DNA from: Sinotaia quadrata
Lineage: Eukaryota; Mollusca; Gastropoda; Architaenioglossa; Viviparidae
Reading direction: 5' to 3'
NCBI GenBank assembly: GCA_028829895.1
Contig: CM054181.1
Location: 30,402,857 to 30,466,856, forward strand
DNA length: 64,000 nucleotides
The number at the start of each line of letters is the position of its first letter. Within the stretch, counting starts at the first letter, position 1. Below the pieces are notes generated by a model. The model saw nothing but the letters and a program-made list of their open reading frames with translations. It made no database searches and was not told the origin of the DNA. Shown in pieces: positions 11,207-21,885 of the stretch. A program made the position numbers and the translations under genes.

Positions 11207-14206
11207 CTATCCCAAATAATTGGCAATCCCGCGTTGCCTTACGATTATCTGGTAAGTTTGCAGAACAATTCCGCACTGTGACTTTATATAAAGGTAAGTG
11301 CTCATTATGCGGTTTCTCATGTCATTCATAACTGTGGAGTCTGTAGTATTTTCACATCTAGGCTTTCTTATCATTTTGAGTGAGCGTTCGCGTGCATCAC
11401 CCCACCTTTCTATCTCAGAGTACTCGTTTGACGAACCATTACTTATATTGGTACATCTATCATCCAAGTACGCCCATATCCCTCGGTCACCTACATCACT
11501 TCGGCATTGTAGCAACCCTATTTTCTTTCTTTTCTTAAATGTAGCCGTTAGGCCTTTAAAGGAAATCTTTCTCTTGTCGAATTTCGCATCATTCTGACAT
11601 ATGTACATGTGTGTCACCTTTTTCCTCACTGTTACCCCGTCTATCTTTTCGCGGTTGCTTTCTGGAGTTAAAGAGATCGAAACGACATCTATAACTTCTC
11701 TTTTAGAGTGATAAACTGATTCTAGTCTTTCTAGTTTATTTTGTGCAACATCTGGGTCGCCTTGATACGGAATTTCGTCTTCCAAATCTTTTGCTTCACT
11801 AGCGCCAAACGTCTTTAAAAATGCACGTCCGTTGTGTGCGTTTGTCGCTACGTCGTTTTCTTCTGTCGGCTTGTCTTTGAACCTAACTACACTGTCGAAG
11901 TACGTCTGTGCTGGCGTGAAAATTGCTGTGTCAGAGTTCTTCAATCCTTCCCCTGTGTCAATTTCGAATTTTAGTCTCCCTTTTCTTTCTCTGACATCTG
12001 GCCTATCTACCTTGGCATGGGGAATCCCCACGCGTGTTTCTGCTGACCTCTCAGTAAAGGTCACTGCGTCCGTTTTGCGTGACGCGATAGCCTCGGGGTA
12101 TCGCGACTCAAATTCTACGATGGACAAAATACGAGAATGCCCATTCATACGCGCAAGTGTTAACGACCCTATTGAATCTATGATGCCCGGATTAAAAGTC
12201 ACACCTATCAAGTTTGTGTCTCTGTCATCTATAGTCACTGTCGCCCTATGAGCTGAATCGCTCACACTTTCTGTCGTTACTAAAGGTTCAGATTCTTGTG
12301 GTGAAGTCGACAAAGTTTCGTTTATGTCGAACTGCGAAGTTGTCCTGTCACTGGAGAATGCAAACTGTCTCTCCTGTAACACTTGTTCTATTGGGTCAAC
12401 CTCGCCTGTCTCACTTGGCTGAACTAACTCACTCTGTCTCTCTGTCAGACTGTCCAGAATTTTGCTAGGAGTGTCTGTCACTACCAGCTCATAATGCTCG
12501 TCACATGTCCCTACCCCATCTGGAAAGGTCACAACTCCACCTCCTTCCATTTCACCTTGTAAGGTCAAGACGTCACCCTTACTATAGTGCTCTACACACG
12601 TTTCTTCGCTGTCATGTTCTGAGTCAGTCTTACATAACTCAAAAGGGTCATCTCTATTCTGCCGCTCTGCGTAACCATTGTCACTGTCATTTGCATAACT
12701 GTCAGTGGCAACGTCTCTAGTCACTTCTGACTTATCCTCTGTCATGCTAAACAAGATAGGACAGTCATCTTCACTTAATAAAGCATTTCCTTCTTCGCGC
12801 TTATCTACCGCGCGCCCTTCCAAAACTTCCTCGTGACCTACTTCTGTATCAACCGCCGTGTTAATACAAGTAGCCAAAACATCGTCCCTACCGCTAAGTC
12901 CATTAAGCGGTTTACACGCAGTCAATACGCAGTTCTCAGCCTCTGTTGCTTTAACCGGGTATATGCCTGCCCTACCCTGCACGTATTCTAACGTACACTC
13001 ACTGTCCACGCCACTAAGTCCTTTAAGTGCGTTACACGTAGACAATACACAGCTAGCAGCCTCTATCGCTCCAGCCTCACATGTGTTTGTCCTTTCGTTC
13101 ACCACATCAGCTGTCTGTACATACTCCAATGTACACACGCTGTTAGGTAAGAGAGAGGCCCTTTCCTTCGAGCTACTCCCCTCCTCTACACTCTGGGTCT
13201 CACCCATCCCTAAACTAGCCACAACGATACGGTCAACTTCCACATCTGTTACCGCTCTCTCTACCGCTGCGCGCTCAAGGCCAAAACTGTCTGATACACT
13301 TGGTACACTACGGGTGCAATCACGTGCTAAATGGCCAGGCTTACTACAGTTAAAACACACTCTATTTTGAAATCCGTTCCTACCCCTTTGGGACTTGTAC
13401 AATGGGCGGATCTGAACATCTCTTCTAACCTTTGTTTTGTTCTTTAGACTACTGTCTCTAAACTTCTCTTTATTCACACACACGATCCCATCTGTTTTAG
13501 ATTCACTACTTTCTTTGCAGTACTCGGCGGTGTTTGTCACAGCGAATGCTTGTGTACTAATCTGTTGAGTACTGGCCGCGTTATGCATGTCTGTGAGTTG
13601 GGTACTGACTGCATCCTTACATTTTTCCGATATCATATCAGCCTTAGTACACGCCTCCTGTTTGCTGAGTATGTTAGTGCTTTGATCTGTCAGAGTGTCA
13701 CTGGGTTTTAAAGTAACCGTCTCTACTTGTGCTGTCTTACTGCCTCTGTCAATTTTCTTAGCAAACTTATTTCTTCCCTTCTTAACACACTTGACTGCTT
13801 GATCAGTTATTTCGACTTCCTTCCACAGCCAGCCTAAGTCTAGATTTTCTTTTTCTAGATACTCCAAGTATCTAGGATATCTTACGGATTCTTTCTCTTC
13901 GTTTAGAGATGCTATATTTCTTATTCTAGACTTCATTCGTTCTTCCGCCATTCTTATATCACTGGCTATATACCGTTTTTTTCTCCTTCTCTCTCGCCAT
14001 ATGCCTTCCCATTTATCTATCATTGTTTCAATTTCCCTTCTCTTTAAACCGTGTTCCTCAGCCTCTTTTCTCCATTCCTTTCTTAACTTAATGAGTTCCA
14101 TTTCGTCTTCGAAGGACATTTTTTTTTCCAAAAGGGGTATAATTTCGTGAAATGAAAGGTATGTGTCACTGTTACAATATTGACTATACCAAACTATACC
14201 GAACAA
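11207..14206 (-). CDS. Gag-like polyprotein with CCHC zinc knuckle, LTR element ORF
   Basis: The open frame is 999 codons from 14206; the likely start is the ATG at 14119 (MSFEDEMELIKLRKEW), giving about 970 residues. The N-terminal part is a charged, helical, coiled-coil-like segment rich in E, K and R, as in the matrix/capsid part of Gag. A zinc knuckle CFNCSKPGHLARDC (CX2CX4HX4C) lies near residue 283 of the open frame and would bind RNA. The next 500 residues are acidic and Ser/Thr-rich without a recognised domain. The C-terminal 150 residues are basic. A lone DTG occurs in EIDTGEG, but the sequence after it does not fit an active retropepsin (no DTGA/S). The frame is unbroken, consistent with a young element. 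Function beyond RNA binding and particle formation is inferred. Confidence 0.85.
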   Translation of the reverse strand: MFGIVWYSQYCNSDTYLSFHEIIPLLEKKMSFEDEMELIKLRKEWRKEAEEHGLKRREIETMIDKWEGIWRERRRKKRYIASDIRMAEERMKSRIRNIASLNEEKESVRYPRYLEYLEKENLDLGWLWKEVEITDQAVKCVKKGRNKFAKKIDRGSKTAQVETVTLKPSDTLTDQSTNILSKQEACTKADMISEKCKDAVSTQLTDMHNAASTQQISTQAFAVTNTAEYCKESSESKTDGIVCVNKEKFRDSSLKNKTKVRRDVQIRPLYKSQRGRNGFQNRVCFNCSKPGHLARDCTRSVPSVSDSFGLERAAVERAVTDVEVDRIVVASLGMGETQSVEEGSSSKERASLLPNSVCTLEYVQTADVVNERTNTCEAGAIEAASCVLSTCNALKGLSGVDSECTLEYVQGRAGIYPVKATEAENCVLTACKPLNGLSGRDDVLATCINTAVDTEVGHEEVLEGRAVDKREEGNALLSEDDCPILFSMTEDKSEVTRDVATDSYANDSDNGYAERQNRDDPFELCKTDSEHDSEETCVEHYSKGDVLTLQGEMEGGGVVTFPDGVGTCDEHYELVVTDTPSKILDSLTERQSELVQPSETGEVDPIEQVLQERQFAFSSDRTTSQFDINETLSTSPQESEPLVTTESVSDSAHRATVTIDDRDTNLIGVTFNPGIIDSIGSLTLARMNGHSRILSIVEFESRYPEAIASRKTDAVTFTERSAETRVGIPHAKVDRPDVRERKGRLKFEIDTGEGLKNSDTAIFTPAQTYFDSVVRFKDKPTEENDVATNAHNGRAFLKTFGASEAKDLEDEIPYQGDPDVAQNKLERLESVYHSKREVIDVVSISLTPESNREKIDGVTVRKKVTHMYICQNDAKFDKRKISFKGLTATFKKRKKIGLLQCRSDVGDRGIWAYLDDRCTNISNGSSNEYSEIERWGDARERSLKMIRKPRCENTTDSTVMNDMRNRIMSTYLYIKSQCGIVLQTYQIIVRQRGIANYLG

Positions 14207-14887
14207 AGCAAATCCAATAAAACACTCTCGCTCACAAATGTAAAATTAGAAAAATGTTTTCAATTCTTCCAAGTATAAGTTTCTCTGTATCGATGTGATA
14301 TAATAATACACTACCCCACTAGTAGCGTACAAAACTCAACAGTACCCTTTCCCAAAAGCGGTACTTTCCAAACGTGCCTATAATTTAAACCCTTGTTAAA
14401 TATAGCGCCTACGTTTGCAATGGGCTATGCTACACTCTTATCTTCAAGCAGTGTGAACATCAATTCTATTTCCTTCATAGAACGCCCCTAAAATTTATAT
14501 ACTCTTCCTTTAGTATATAACCACAGAAATACTTTTAACGCATCACATCGATCACAGAAAAAAATATGCTCAGCCACTTATAAGCAAATAAAACAATGCA
14601 TTCGTTATCTTAACTATGCATGCACATTTCAAAGAAAAGTTATAGAAAATAGCGAGACATGAAAAGCATATCAAAATAGCAAATCATGAAGACATATCAA
14701 AGTATTGCAAATGAGAATATAAAATAGGCATTGACAAGGAGTGCATAAAACGTGTTTCTATTCTTTTTGGCTCTCTAGGTAATAACAAAATTTTCTGCAC
14801 AAATTTATCAACCCTTCTTCTGACTTTCTAACATTAACATTTAGGTCCCGCTATAAATTTTGCCTACTCTCCCTAGCGTTCATCCCC

Positions 14888-14905
14888 GGACGACTGCTCC
14901 CACCA
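14888..14905 (-). other. Primer-binding site of the LTR element
   Basis: TGGTGGGAGCAGTCGTCC in element sense starts immediately after the 5' LTR and opens with TGG, the complement of a tRNA CCA end. Which tRNA it matches was not determined. Confidence 0.8.
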
Positions 14906-16478
14906 TGTTGGTACCCCCCTAAATACGGGTATCTAGGACGGACAACAAGTTGAGGACGTCACTTCCGGTAACTCGTAATGAGCCCCCAGAGGAAACGATT
15001 CCTCACAAATAAGACGGACAGACAGATAAGACGAAAGACAGACTCAAGACAGACGTTAGACGGACGTGACGATAACAATTATAAAATCATACTAGACAAG
15101 AATGACAATGAATTTGACACAACACTAATGAAAATTTAACAATAACTTTATATAACAATAAAAGAAAATAGAATAAAGAAAATAACAATAAAAGAAGTAC
15201 AGTTAACAATGTTGGCCGAAATAATTACAAAATATAAGTCCTATAACTAATTCAGGGAAAATACTAGCCCCTCTTAATGAAATGATTTAAGTGTCCGTTT
15301 TCCTTTCCCCAAATCGTTCCTTTTTCCGTATTTCAGTTCCAATACACTATTATGCACTTCTGCTCAATGTTTATGTTTCTATACTTAGCTCAACAGCTGG
15401 AGCAAAAGGTCAACACAGCGTTGAGTCCCCGTCGCGCAAGCGTTCCCCGACGGCAGGCCTTTGAATAGTGGCTCCGTCCCTTTTCACTCTGCGTGAACAA
15501 CATCCGGCAAATACGTCGTCTGCTCTCTGACCCGGATTTGGTCCTAGCTTCTGTTTGTAGATACTCTTTGTAGCTACTCTCTCTCTCTAGTTACTGTTTA
15601 TAGATTCTCTTCCTCTGATTACTGTTTCTAGATTCTCTTCTTCTGATTACTGTTTATAGATTCTCTTCTTCTGATTACTGTTTCTGTTTGGTTCTGAAAT
15701 GTAATTAAGGCAGTGTAAGTAACTGCTAATTACAGAATAAAAGTATTTAGGTGCCAGGGCTACTACTTCCCTGAGCACATTGGCACTAATCTGAAAGAAA
15801 AGGTGTAGTTAGAATACATAAATCATTCCCACACATCCTACCATTATTTTACTAAGTTTTACAAAAATTAAAATCAGCCACACATACCTTTCACGTTCCG
15901 AAACCGAATGAACCCAACGTCATCTGGTTGGAGTGCAGTACACTCAAGGATTAGTCTTTCTGACTTAGAAATTTTCTCACTTCTAAAATGTTACCAGATG
16001 AGATCTCTGGGACTGCTCCTGCGTGTTTTAAAACTCGGGTTGTTCTGAGCCAGTGAAGAGAATTGCTTCGGCCCGGCTTATATAAAGGCTTTCCATTATT
16101 CCTGGTATTTCTTTGGAACTAACCCTTCCCTCTACTGTTATCTAAGAGTGGCCCTTTGATCCTCCGACCGCTTCCTGTATTCTGGCCTATAGCTCAGTGT
16201 GAATCTATCCCCTTCTCTATCAGCTAGCTACAAGTGACCCTTTTGATCCCTAACCGTTTCCTGTGCCCTAGCCCTGGGTGGTCAGGTCTTGTATAACTCT
16301 AACGTCCTGCTAATGTCTTGGGGTGGCTGGTCAGTCTTGTAATTAGTGTCTTGGTTAAGTGCCTTAAACGTATATTTTATGCTATGGTTCCTATACCTCT
16401 CATGTATCTACATTTTATTATTTTAATTTTTAAATGCTTATGGAGTGATGCCGGGCTAAGTTTTGCTTTCGCCTGACA
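14906..16478 (-). repeat. Right LTR (5' LTR of the element)
   Basis: Same length as the left LTR, with no difference seen. It carries the element promoter; the TATA-like motif is at 16078-16086. Confidence 0.96.
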
Positions 16479-16483
16479 AATGC
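16479..16483. repeat. Target-site duplication (AATGC), right copy
   Basis: Matches the AATGC at 9008-9012. Confidence 0.93.
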
Positions 16484-16699
16484 CTTTATGTGATTTTTGC
16501 GTTAGAAAAAGGCCTTAAGTGTGATTTGAATGAGAACAATATGGTATCAAGTATCAAACGGTTTCTAGTAAGTTTTGCTTTGGTGTAAAATTTAGTCGAT
16601 ATAGTTGAAATGGTTTAAGTGTCCAAAGATGTCGGTTTACATGCATACTAAATTAAAATTGAGACTTCAGTTATGAAAAGGTACATTTAACAAATTTGT

Positions 16700-17100
16700 G
16701 ACACTGTATTACAGCAATGAGACTTCAGCAGTTAAAAGCTGTCCATTTGACTGTGGCGTGATAATACATTAGACTTCAGCCGTTAAAAGCTGCAAATTTG
16801 ACCGTGTCTTGATAATATATTAGAGAAGATTTCAGCCGTTAAAAGCTGTCCATTTGGCCGTGTCTTGATAATACATTAGAGAAGTCTTCAGCTGTTAAAA
16901 GCTGTCCATTTGACTGTGGCGTGATAATACATTAGACTTCAGCCGTTAAAAGCTGTCCATTTGGCCGTGTCTTGATAATACATTAGAGAAGTCTTCAGCT
17001 GTTAAAAGCTGTCCATTTGGCCGTGTCTTAATAATACATTAGAGAAGACTTCAGCCGTTAAAAACTGTCCATTTGGCCGTAGCGTAATAATGCATTTGAG
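16700..17100. repeat. Minisatellite, unit about 55-60 bp
   Basis: About seven units built on GACTTCAGCCGTTAAAAGCT followed by GTCCATTTGGCCGTGTCTTG. Variants alternate (GACTGTGGCG / GGCCGTGTCT), hinting at a two-unit higher-order repeat. Confidence 0.9.
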
Positions 17101-17750
17101 TGGCGTTGAGGGCTGGAAGGCTCTCGCGTGACACAGAATAATGAGTCACAGAATAGAAGTAAAGGACAGGCTTGACGCCTGATATTTTAGCTGGTTTAAA
17201 TTATACACAATTTACTGATATAAAAATCCCACATGCACATAGTGTTTTCTCTCACATGAGGGCCGGACCTACTTTATATATTTATTAACCATAATATTCA
17301 ACTTCACATATCTAATCAGTTCGGATTTTTCCTCAGCTCCCAATCTACAAAGCATTTGGTGTATGCTTTATGGGTTACTGAAAGTAGCATTTTTTCGGTT
17401 CCGCTTCGTTGCTTAGTAGAGAGAATACTAAGATATACTTTCAAAGACGCTAAAAGTAGATATTTACGAGTTCTCCATATTGGACACTGGATTCATGCTA
17501 TCCCAGTGGCCTTTGCTTTATGCTATTAAAAGATGTGATGCAAAGACTACATACGTGTTTGTTTGTTGTTGGTTAGAAAACTTAAGAGAAATGCTTAAAT
17601 AGGAGCTAATGCTCTGGAACTGTTTCATTCTGATGACAGGCTATCCAGACTCGCATGACAGAGGCTTCGATTCATGCAAACATATTTTGCCTTCAGAAAG
17701 TTCTTGTTTTCTCTTGTGGGTAATTAGCTTTTGAAGCTACATGAGTCACC
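17101..17750. other. Intergenic, no gene seen
   Basis: No ORF, RNA gene or recognisable repeat. Confidence 0.5.
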
Positions 17751-17754
17751 AGAG

Positions 17755-17960
17755 CAACACTACAGGTAGGTGTCAGAGACTAACCCAATCTGAACGTAAT
17801 ACTACAGGTAGGTGTCTGAGACTAACCCATGCTAAAGCGTACCACTACAGATTGGTATCTGAGACTAACCCATGCTAAAGCGTACCACTACAGATTGGTA
17901 TCTGAGACTAACCCATGCTAAAGCGTACCACTACAGATTGGTATCTGAGACTAACCTATA
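17755..17960. repeat. 43-bp minisatellite
   Basis: About five units of ACTACAGATTGGTATCTGAG followed by ACTAACCCATGCTAAAGCGT; the last three are nearly identical and exactly 43 bp apart. Confidence 0.92.
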
Positions 17961-18384
17961 ATGAGCGAGTGTCGTGGTTTCATCAGTGACATTTTTGAAA
18001 TTCATTTAGCCGATTCATTTTATTTATTTCATCAGCACTAATTCTGATTCTAATCGCCAGTGCATTTGTCTCAATCAGGTGACTTTTTTTTCCCAGGATA
18101 CAAATTTGTGTCCTTAACTTAACAAGACATTAGCCATTATCTACTCAAGTTGTGGACTGAAGCTTTCGCAAGTGATGACAACATTTAAATTACACGTGTG
18201 AAAACTGGTTGATGCTGTTAGACTCTTACCTTTTACTTGTATAGGATTACGATTGCAACAACAAAAGCACAAGAGATATTTTTCAATCACACAACTCTCA
18301 AATGATATTTGTCAATCCCACAACTCTCAAATGACATTTGTCAACCCCACAAGTGTAAGGTGAATGATCTCCACGTCCTTGTGC

Positions 18385-18790
18385 CCCCAACTCATATAGT
18401 GTGTGCATTCTGACCACATTAATTTGCATGCTCACAAGTCACGTAGTGTGTGCATTCTGACCACATTAACTTGCATGCTCACAAGTCACGTAGTGTGTGC
18501 ACTCCGACCACATTAATTTGCATGCTCACAAGTCACGTAGTGTGTGCACTCTGACCACAATAACGTGCATGCTCACAAGTCACGTAGTGTGTGCACTCCG
18601 ACCACATTAACTTGCATGCTCACAAGTCACGTAGTGTGTGCACTCTGACCACAATAACGTGCATGCTCACAAGTCACGTAGTGTGTGCACTCTGATCACA
18701 TTGGTTTGCATGCTCCTGCACTTGCTCACAAGTCACGTAGTGTGTGCACTCTGATCACATTGGTTTGCATGCTCCTGCACTTGCTCACTC
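18385..18790. repeat. 47-bp minisatellite with two longer terminal units
   Basis: About eight units of CTCACAAGTCACGTAGTGTG followed by TGCACTCTGACCAC. The last two units carry an extra segment containing GCTCCTGCACTT. Confidence 0.93.
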
Positions 18791-19494
18791 CCTGATGATT
18801 ATACTGATCTGTATTTAGGTGGATTTCGTGGTAAAGTTAGACTGTTTTCAACGTTCTTTTGACTGCAGAGCATCCAGAAATGACTATGTATTGGAAGAAA
18901 AAACTGCCACTGAAAAAAATGACCAGTCATGTCCTCAGAACAGAGTATATTATAGCAAATAAGATTCCTGCTGCTTCTCTTAGATTAGATTAGATTTCTT
19001 AGAGGGACTGCAGCTACAAATTTAATTAAGCAGCGATATGTTAAGCATTTTAATGTAACACATTGTTAATATTAAACAAAAAATAAAATTATTACTAATT
19101 TATCATAATTAAAACTAAGTAATCAGTTGTGCTTTGCCTCTAAGAGTTCACTTTTAAAAAAAAATCATTAGCTCATTGTCCAGAAGGGTAAACGTTTTCA
19201 TTTTTCACAAAATGAAAATCAGAGAACAATTAAATTTAATTAATTCCCACAGAAACAAAACAAGTTTAGTACAGAAACACTATGTGAACTAACTTATAAA
19301 TTATACAAATGTGACAATACAAACACAGCTTACAGTTCTGAACTTATTAAGTTAGTAAACTATTATTGGCTGTATGAAGATTTATTTTGTTGACTAACTG
19401 ATATCTTCAGTAATGACAAATACATGCACAATATCTACCTGTTATGAATAAATGTCCTTAAATTTGTTTTTAGTTTCCAAGACAACAAAGCAAA

Positions 19495-19590
19495 ATGAAA
19501 GTTGAACTCATTATCCTGTGCCTTGTGTCCTGTGTCTTCGCTGCTCCAGTGAAAAGGCAGGTGGGAGAAATCAAAGGCCTGTACTACTCG
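19495..19590 (+). CDS. First coding exon of a putative secreted peptide precursor (signal peptide plus KR site)
   Basis: A TTTGTTTTTAG acceptor at about 19473 is followed by a short leader and the ATG at 19495. The 32 codons start MKVELIILCLVSCVFAAPVK and continue RQVGEIKGLYYS. The first 16 residues form a classic signal peptide (hydrophobic core, likely cut after CVFA). A Lys-Arg pair four residues later, followed by Gln, suggests prohormone-convertase cleavage and a pyroglutamate-capped peptide. The exon ends TCG|GTGAGT, a strong donor in phase 0. This is the layout of a neuropeptide or other secreted-peptide precursor. No known family was recognised. The downstream candidate exons fit poorly in phase, so the rest of the gene is unresolved. 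Confidence 0.55.
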
Positions 19591-19734
19591 GTGAGTGTCG
19601 CTCTCGAACTATTATGGAGAAATAAAAACTTGACATGATCGAAGTCAGGGTCGAGTTAAGTTACGATTTAGGCTTGTGAGAAATCTGTTCTGTGTTTTAT
19701 ACATTATTTTTGTTCTATTGCGATACATTTTAGA

Positions 19735-20150
19735 TGAATTTAGCAGTCTCTGGCTACTTCTTATATACATATCTTATAAATGGTTACTTCAGTCTCTGGC
19801 TACTTCTTATATACACGTCTTATAAATGGTTACTTCAGTCTCTGGCTACTTCTTATATACACGTCTTATAAATGGTTACTTCAGTCTCTGGCTACTTCTT
19901 ATATACACGTCTTATAAATGGTTGCTTCAATCTCTGGCTACTTCTTATATACACGTCTTATAAATGGTTACTTCAGTCTCTGGCTACTTCTTATATACAC
20001 GTCTTATAAATGGTTGCTTCAGTCTCTGGTTACTTCTAATGTACATCTCTTATAAATGGTTACTTCAGTCTTTTGTTATTTCTAATGTACATCTCTTATA
20101 AATGGTTACTTCAGTATCAGGTTACTTCTATCAATCATTTCTTACAAATG
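19735..20150. repeat. 46-bp minisatellite in the first intron of the peptide gene
   Basis: About nine units of GTCTCTGGCTACTTCTTATA followed by TACACGTCTTATAAATGGTT and ACTTCA; later copies diverge. Most units contain ACTTCAG, a 3'-splice-site-like end. Confidence 0.93.
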
Positions 20151-20357
20151 AGGGCTTCAATCACTGGGCTACTTCTAACATACATCTCTTACAAATTAGT
20201 ACTTTGATTGGTTCAATCTTTTAACCGACTTGTTATTGTTATTAGAAACTTTACTGTCTTGGTGAAGGCTATTTCTTTTACAAAATTGGACTCGCAATTG
20301 ATTGTTTGTATTTTTGTAAAGAATGTTGAATTTTCTTTTGTGATTTGTTTTTTTAAG

Positions 20358-20590
20358 ATAGACAAGTGGAATTCACTAAGACATCAGTAAAGTTATCTCC
20401 ACCTTGTGCGTTCTTTAAAACTGTGTTTTGTAAATCAGCGTGCAAAGAAAATATATTGATAAAACACATCACACTTTGTGAGAGAGATTACACACAACAT
20501 AAGTTTTTAAAATTTCCAATAAGTCAGACCAATAAGTCAGACCAATACGCGTTCTACCATTTGGATAGTACGATATTCACTCTTACATAA
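20358..20590 (+). CDS. Possible alternative or decayed exon with a cysteine motif
   Basis: A good acceptor (TTTGTTTTTTTAAG) precedes an open frame to the TAA at 20590, readable only in phase 1. It encodes PPCAFFKTVFCKSACKENI and a further Cys about 12 residues on. The CKSACK motif echoes CKAACK in the candidate exon at 20965. The signal-peptide exon ends in phase 0, so the join is out of frame with the strong donor. It may be an alternative exon, a decayed duplicate, or chance. Confidence 0.2.
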
Positions 20591-20594
20591 TATG

Positions 20595-20792
20595 AGTTGT
20601 ATTGTGTAAACAATATATACCATTTGACTAGTATGACATATTTACTCACAAAGTATGAATTGTGTAAACAATATATACCATTTGACTAGTATGACATATT
20701 TACTCATAAAGTATGAATTGTGTAAGCAATATATACCATTTGACTAGTATGACATTTACTCACATCGTATGAATTGTGGTAAACAATATATA
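20595..20792. repeat. 58-bp minisatellite
   Basis: Three to four units of GTGTAAACAATATATACCAT followed by TTGACTAGTATGACATATTT. Confidence 0.9.
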
Positions 20793-20796
20793 CTTA

Positions 20797-20935
20797 TGGC
20801 GGAGTAAATTTGCCTATACCTATTTCTAGATTTGATTATTATGTTAATTGTTATATGCCTTAAATGTCAAACTGACCCGACCTTGGGCACTGCTTAAAAT
20901 TAATCTGTTTATGCTGATCAGTGAATTAATATACA
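20797..20935. repeat. Dispersed repeat family, copy 2
   Basis: GGAGTAAATTTGCC, then TTAATTGTTATATGCC and TCAAACTGACCCGACCTTGG followed by GCACTGCTT. It shares the start (AGTAAATTTGCC) with the copy near 62410 and the core with the copy near 890. Confidence 0.6.
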
Positions 20936-20964
20936 CTTTTAATCATTTGTTTATACGCACACAG

Positions 20965-21119
20965 GAGCTGGGTTAGAATTAGCCGTAGGCACACTTAATT
21001 GCGAGAACAAACTATACGAGCATCTTTGCATTCAGTGCTGCCAGACAACCATCTGGGGAGTCTTTGATTACGTTGATCAGCTAGCCTGTAAGGCAGCTTG
21101 CAAGCTTCTTTCAAAATAG
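20965..21119 (+). CDS. Candidate exon for a six-cysteine secreted peptide
   Basis: After CGCACACAG the phase-1 frame reads to a TAG at 21117-21119. It encodes LNCENKLYEHLCIQCC, then about 15 residues, then CKAACKLLSK, giving the spacing C-x8-C-x2-C-C-x15-C-x3-C. GC content and codon use are higher than in the flanks, which suggests real coding. The frame continues after the stop to a good donor at 21154 and joins in phase to the exon at 21396. The C-x2-C...C-x3-C spacing is loosely like ITP/CHH-type hormones, but the total spacing differs and I do not assign a family. It would carry the mature peptide if linked to the signal exon at 19495, but the phases (0 to 1) do not match without a further small exon or another donor. 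Confidence 0.4.
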
Positions 21120-21395
21120 CTGCCACATCTATATAAGGCGCCACAGTCATCTCGGTAAGTCAATCAAATCCTTTTCAATATCACAATATGCGCACACTAA
21201 AAGGAGAGCCAAGTGAGGTTTTGCTTGTCTAGCAGATAAATTCTGGTTCAGAGCTTAATTCAGCAACATATGCAAACAGTCTTTAAATTTGCATTAAGTT
21301 ATGGACTTCTTTCGGTCAACGGCAACCAAGCATTCTGTTTGTATTGTTTAAACTGTTTAGCACTTACAAATTTGTTTTCTTTGTTCTTTGCATAG

Positions 21396-21483
21396 ACATC
21401 GCGATGAAGGCAATGACGGTACGCTGGACGCTGACTTGTACAGTGAGATGATGAGACTGGCTACAACGGCTCTAAATATATGA
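21396..21483 (+). CDS. Candidate terminal exon in phase with the six-cysteine exon
   Basis: Acceptor TTTGTTCTTTGCATAG, then an open frame HRDEGNDGTLDADLYSEMMR followed by LATTALNI and TGA at 21481. Joined to the donor at 21154 (TCTCG|GTAAGT) it continues exactly in the reading frame of the cysteine-rich exon, but beyond that exon's TAG. It would be 3' UTR if the TAG is used, or coding if the TAG is read through, mutated in this allele, or spliced out. Confidence 0.35.
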
Positions 21484-21569
21484 CACCCTTAGATTTAGTG
21501 ATCATTTGCGATATGAAGATTCTGAGGACTTTACTGTGATGAAATATAGTGTGTTGTAGGACACTGAGT

Positions 21570-21885
21570 ATTACAAGAATATTGTGGTGGGATGTTGAAG
21601 CAGTGCAAGGAGAATTGCAATGGTGTTGATGTAATTACGATGAATAGAGGTAGAATGTTGATATAGTACTGAGAGTATTGCACTGGTGTTGATGTAATTA
21701 CGATGAATATAGTGATAGAAGATATATTACTGAGAGTATTGCAATGGTGTTGGTGTAATTACGATGAATATAGTGGTAGAATCTTGATATAGTACCGAGA
21801 GTATTGCACTGGTGTTGATGTAATTACGATGAATATAGTGATAGAAGATATATATTACCGAGAGTATTGCAATGTTGTTGATGTA
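21570..21885. repeat. Minisatellite, unit about 61-65 bp
   Basis: Four to five units of GAGAGTATTGCAATGGTGTT followed by GATGTAATTACGATGAATAT. Confidence 0.88.

Larger units (their letters stand above)
9013..16478 (-). mobile_element. Complete LTR retrotransposon, Gag-like ORF only (non-autonomous)
   Basis: The element has two 1573-bp direct LTRs (9013-10585 and 14906-16478, constant offset 5893) with TG...CA ends and an AATGC target duplication. Orientation is minus. A primer-binding site TGGTGGGAGCAGTCG abuts the right LTR (the 5' LTR in element sense), and a polypurine tract AAAAGGGGGGGGA abuts the left LTR. The 4.3-kb interior holds one 3-kb ORF with a CCHC zinc knuckle. I found no retropepsin, reverse transcriptase, RNase H or integrase, so it must rely on another element's enzymes. 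I saw no difference between the LTRs on reading them through, which implies a very recent insertion. Superfamily cannot be assigned without pol. Confidence 0.97.

Noticed and set aside
11900..12000. DTG motif in the LTR element ORF as a retropepsin active site
   Set aside because: The sequence is IDTGEGLK, without the DTGA/S-type continuation or a recognisable fold around it.
11298..13370. Plus-strand open frames of 71-170 codons
   Set aside because: Shadows of the Gag-like ORF on the opposite strand.
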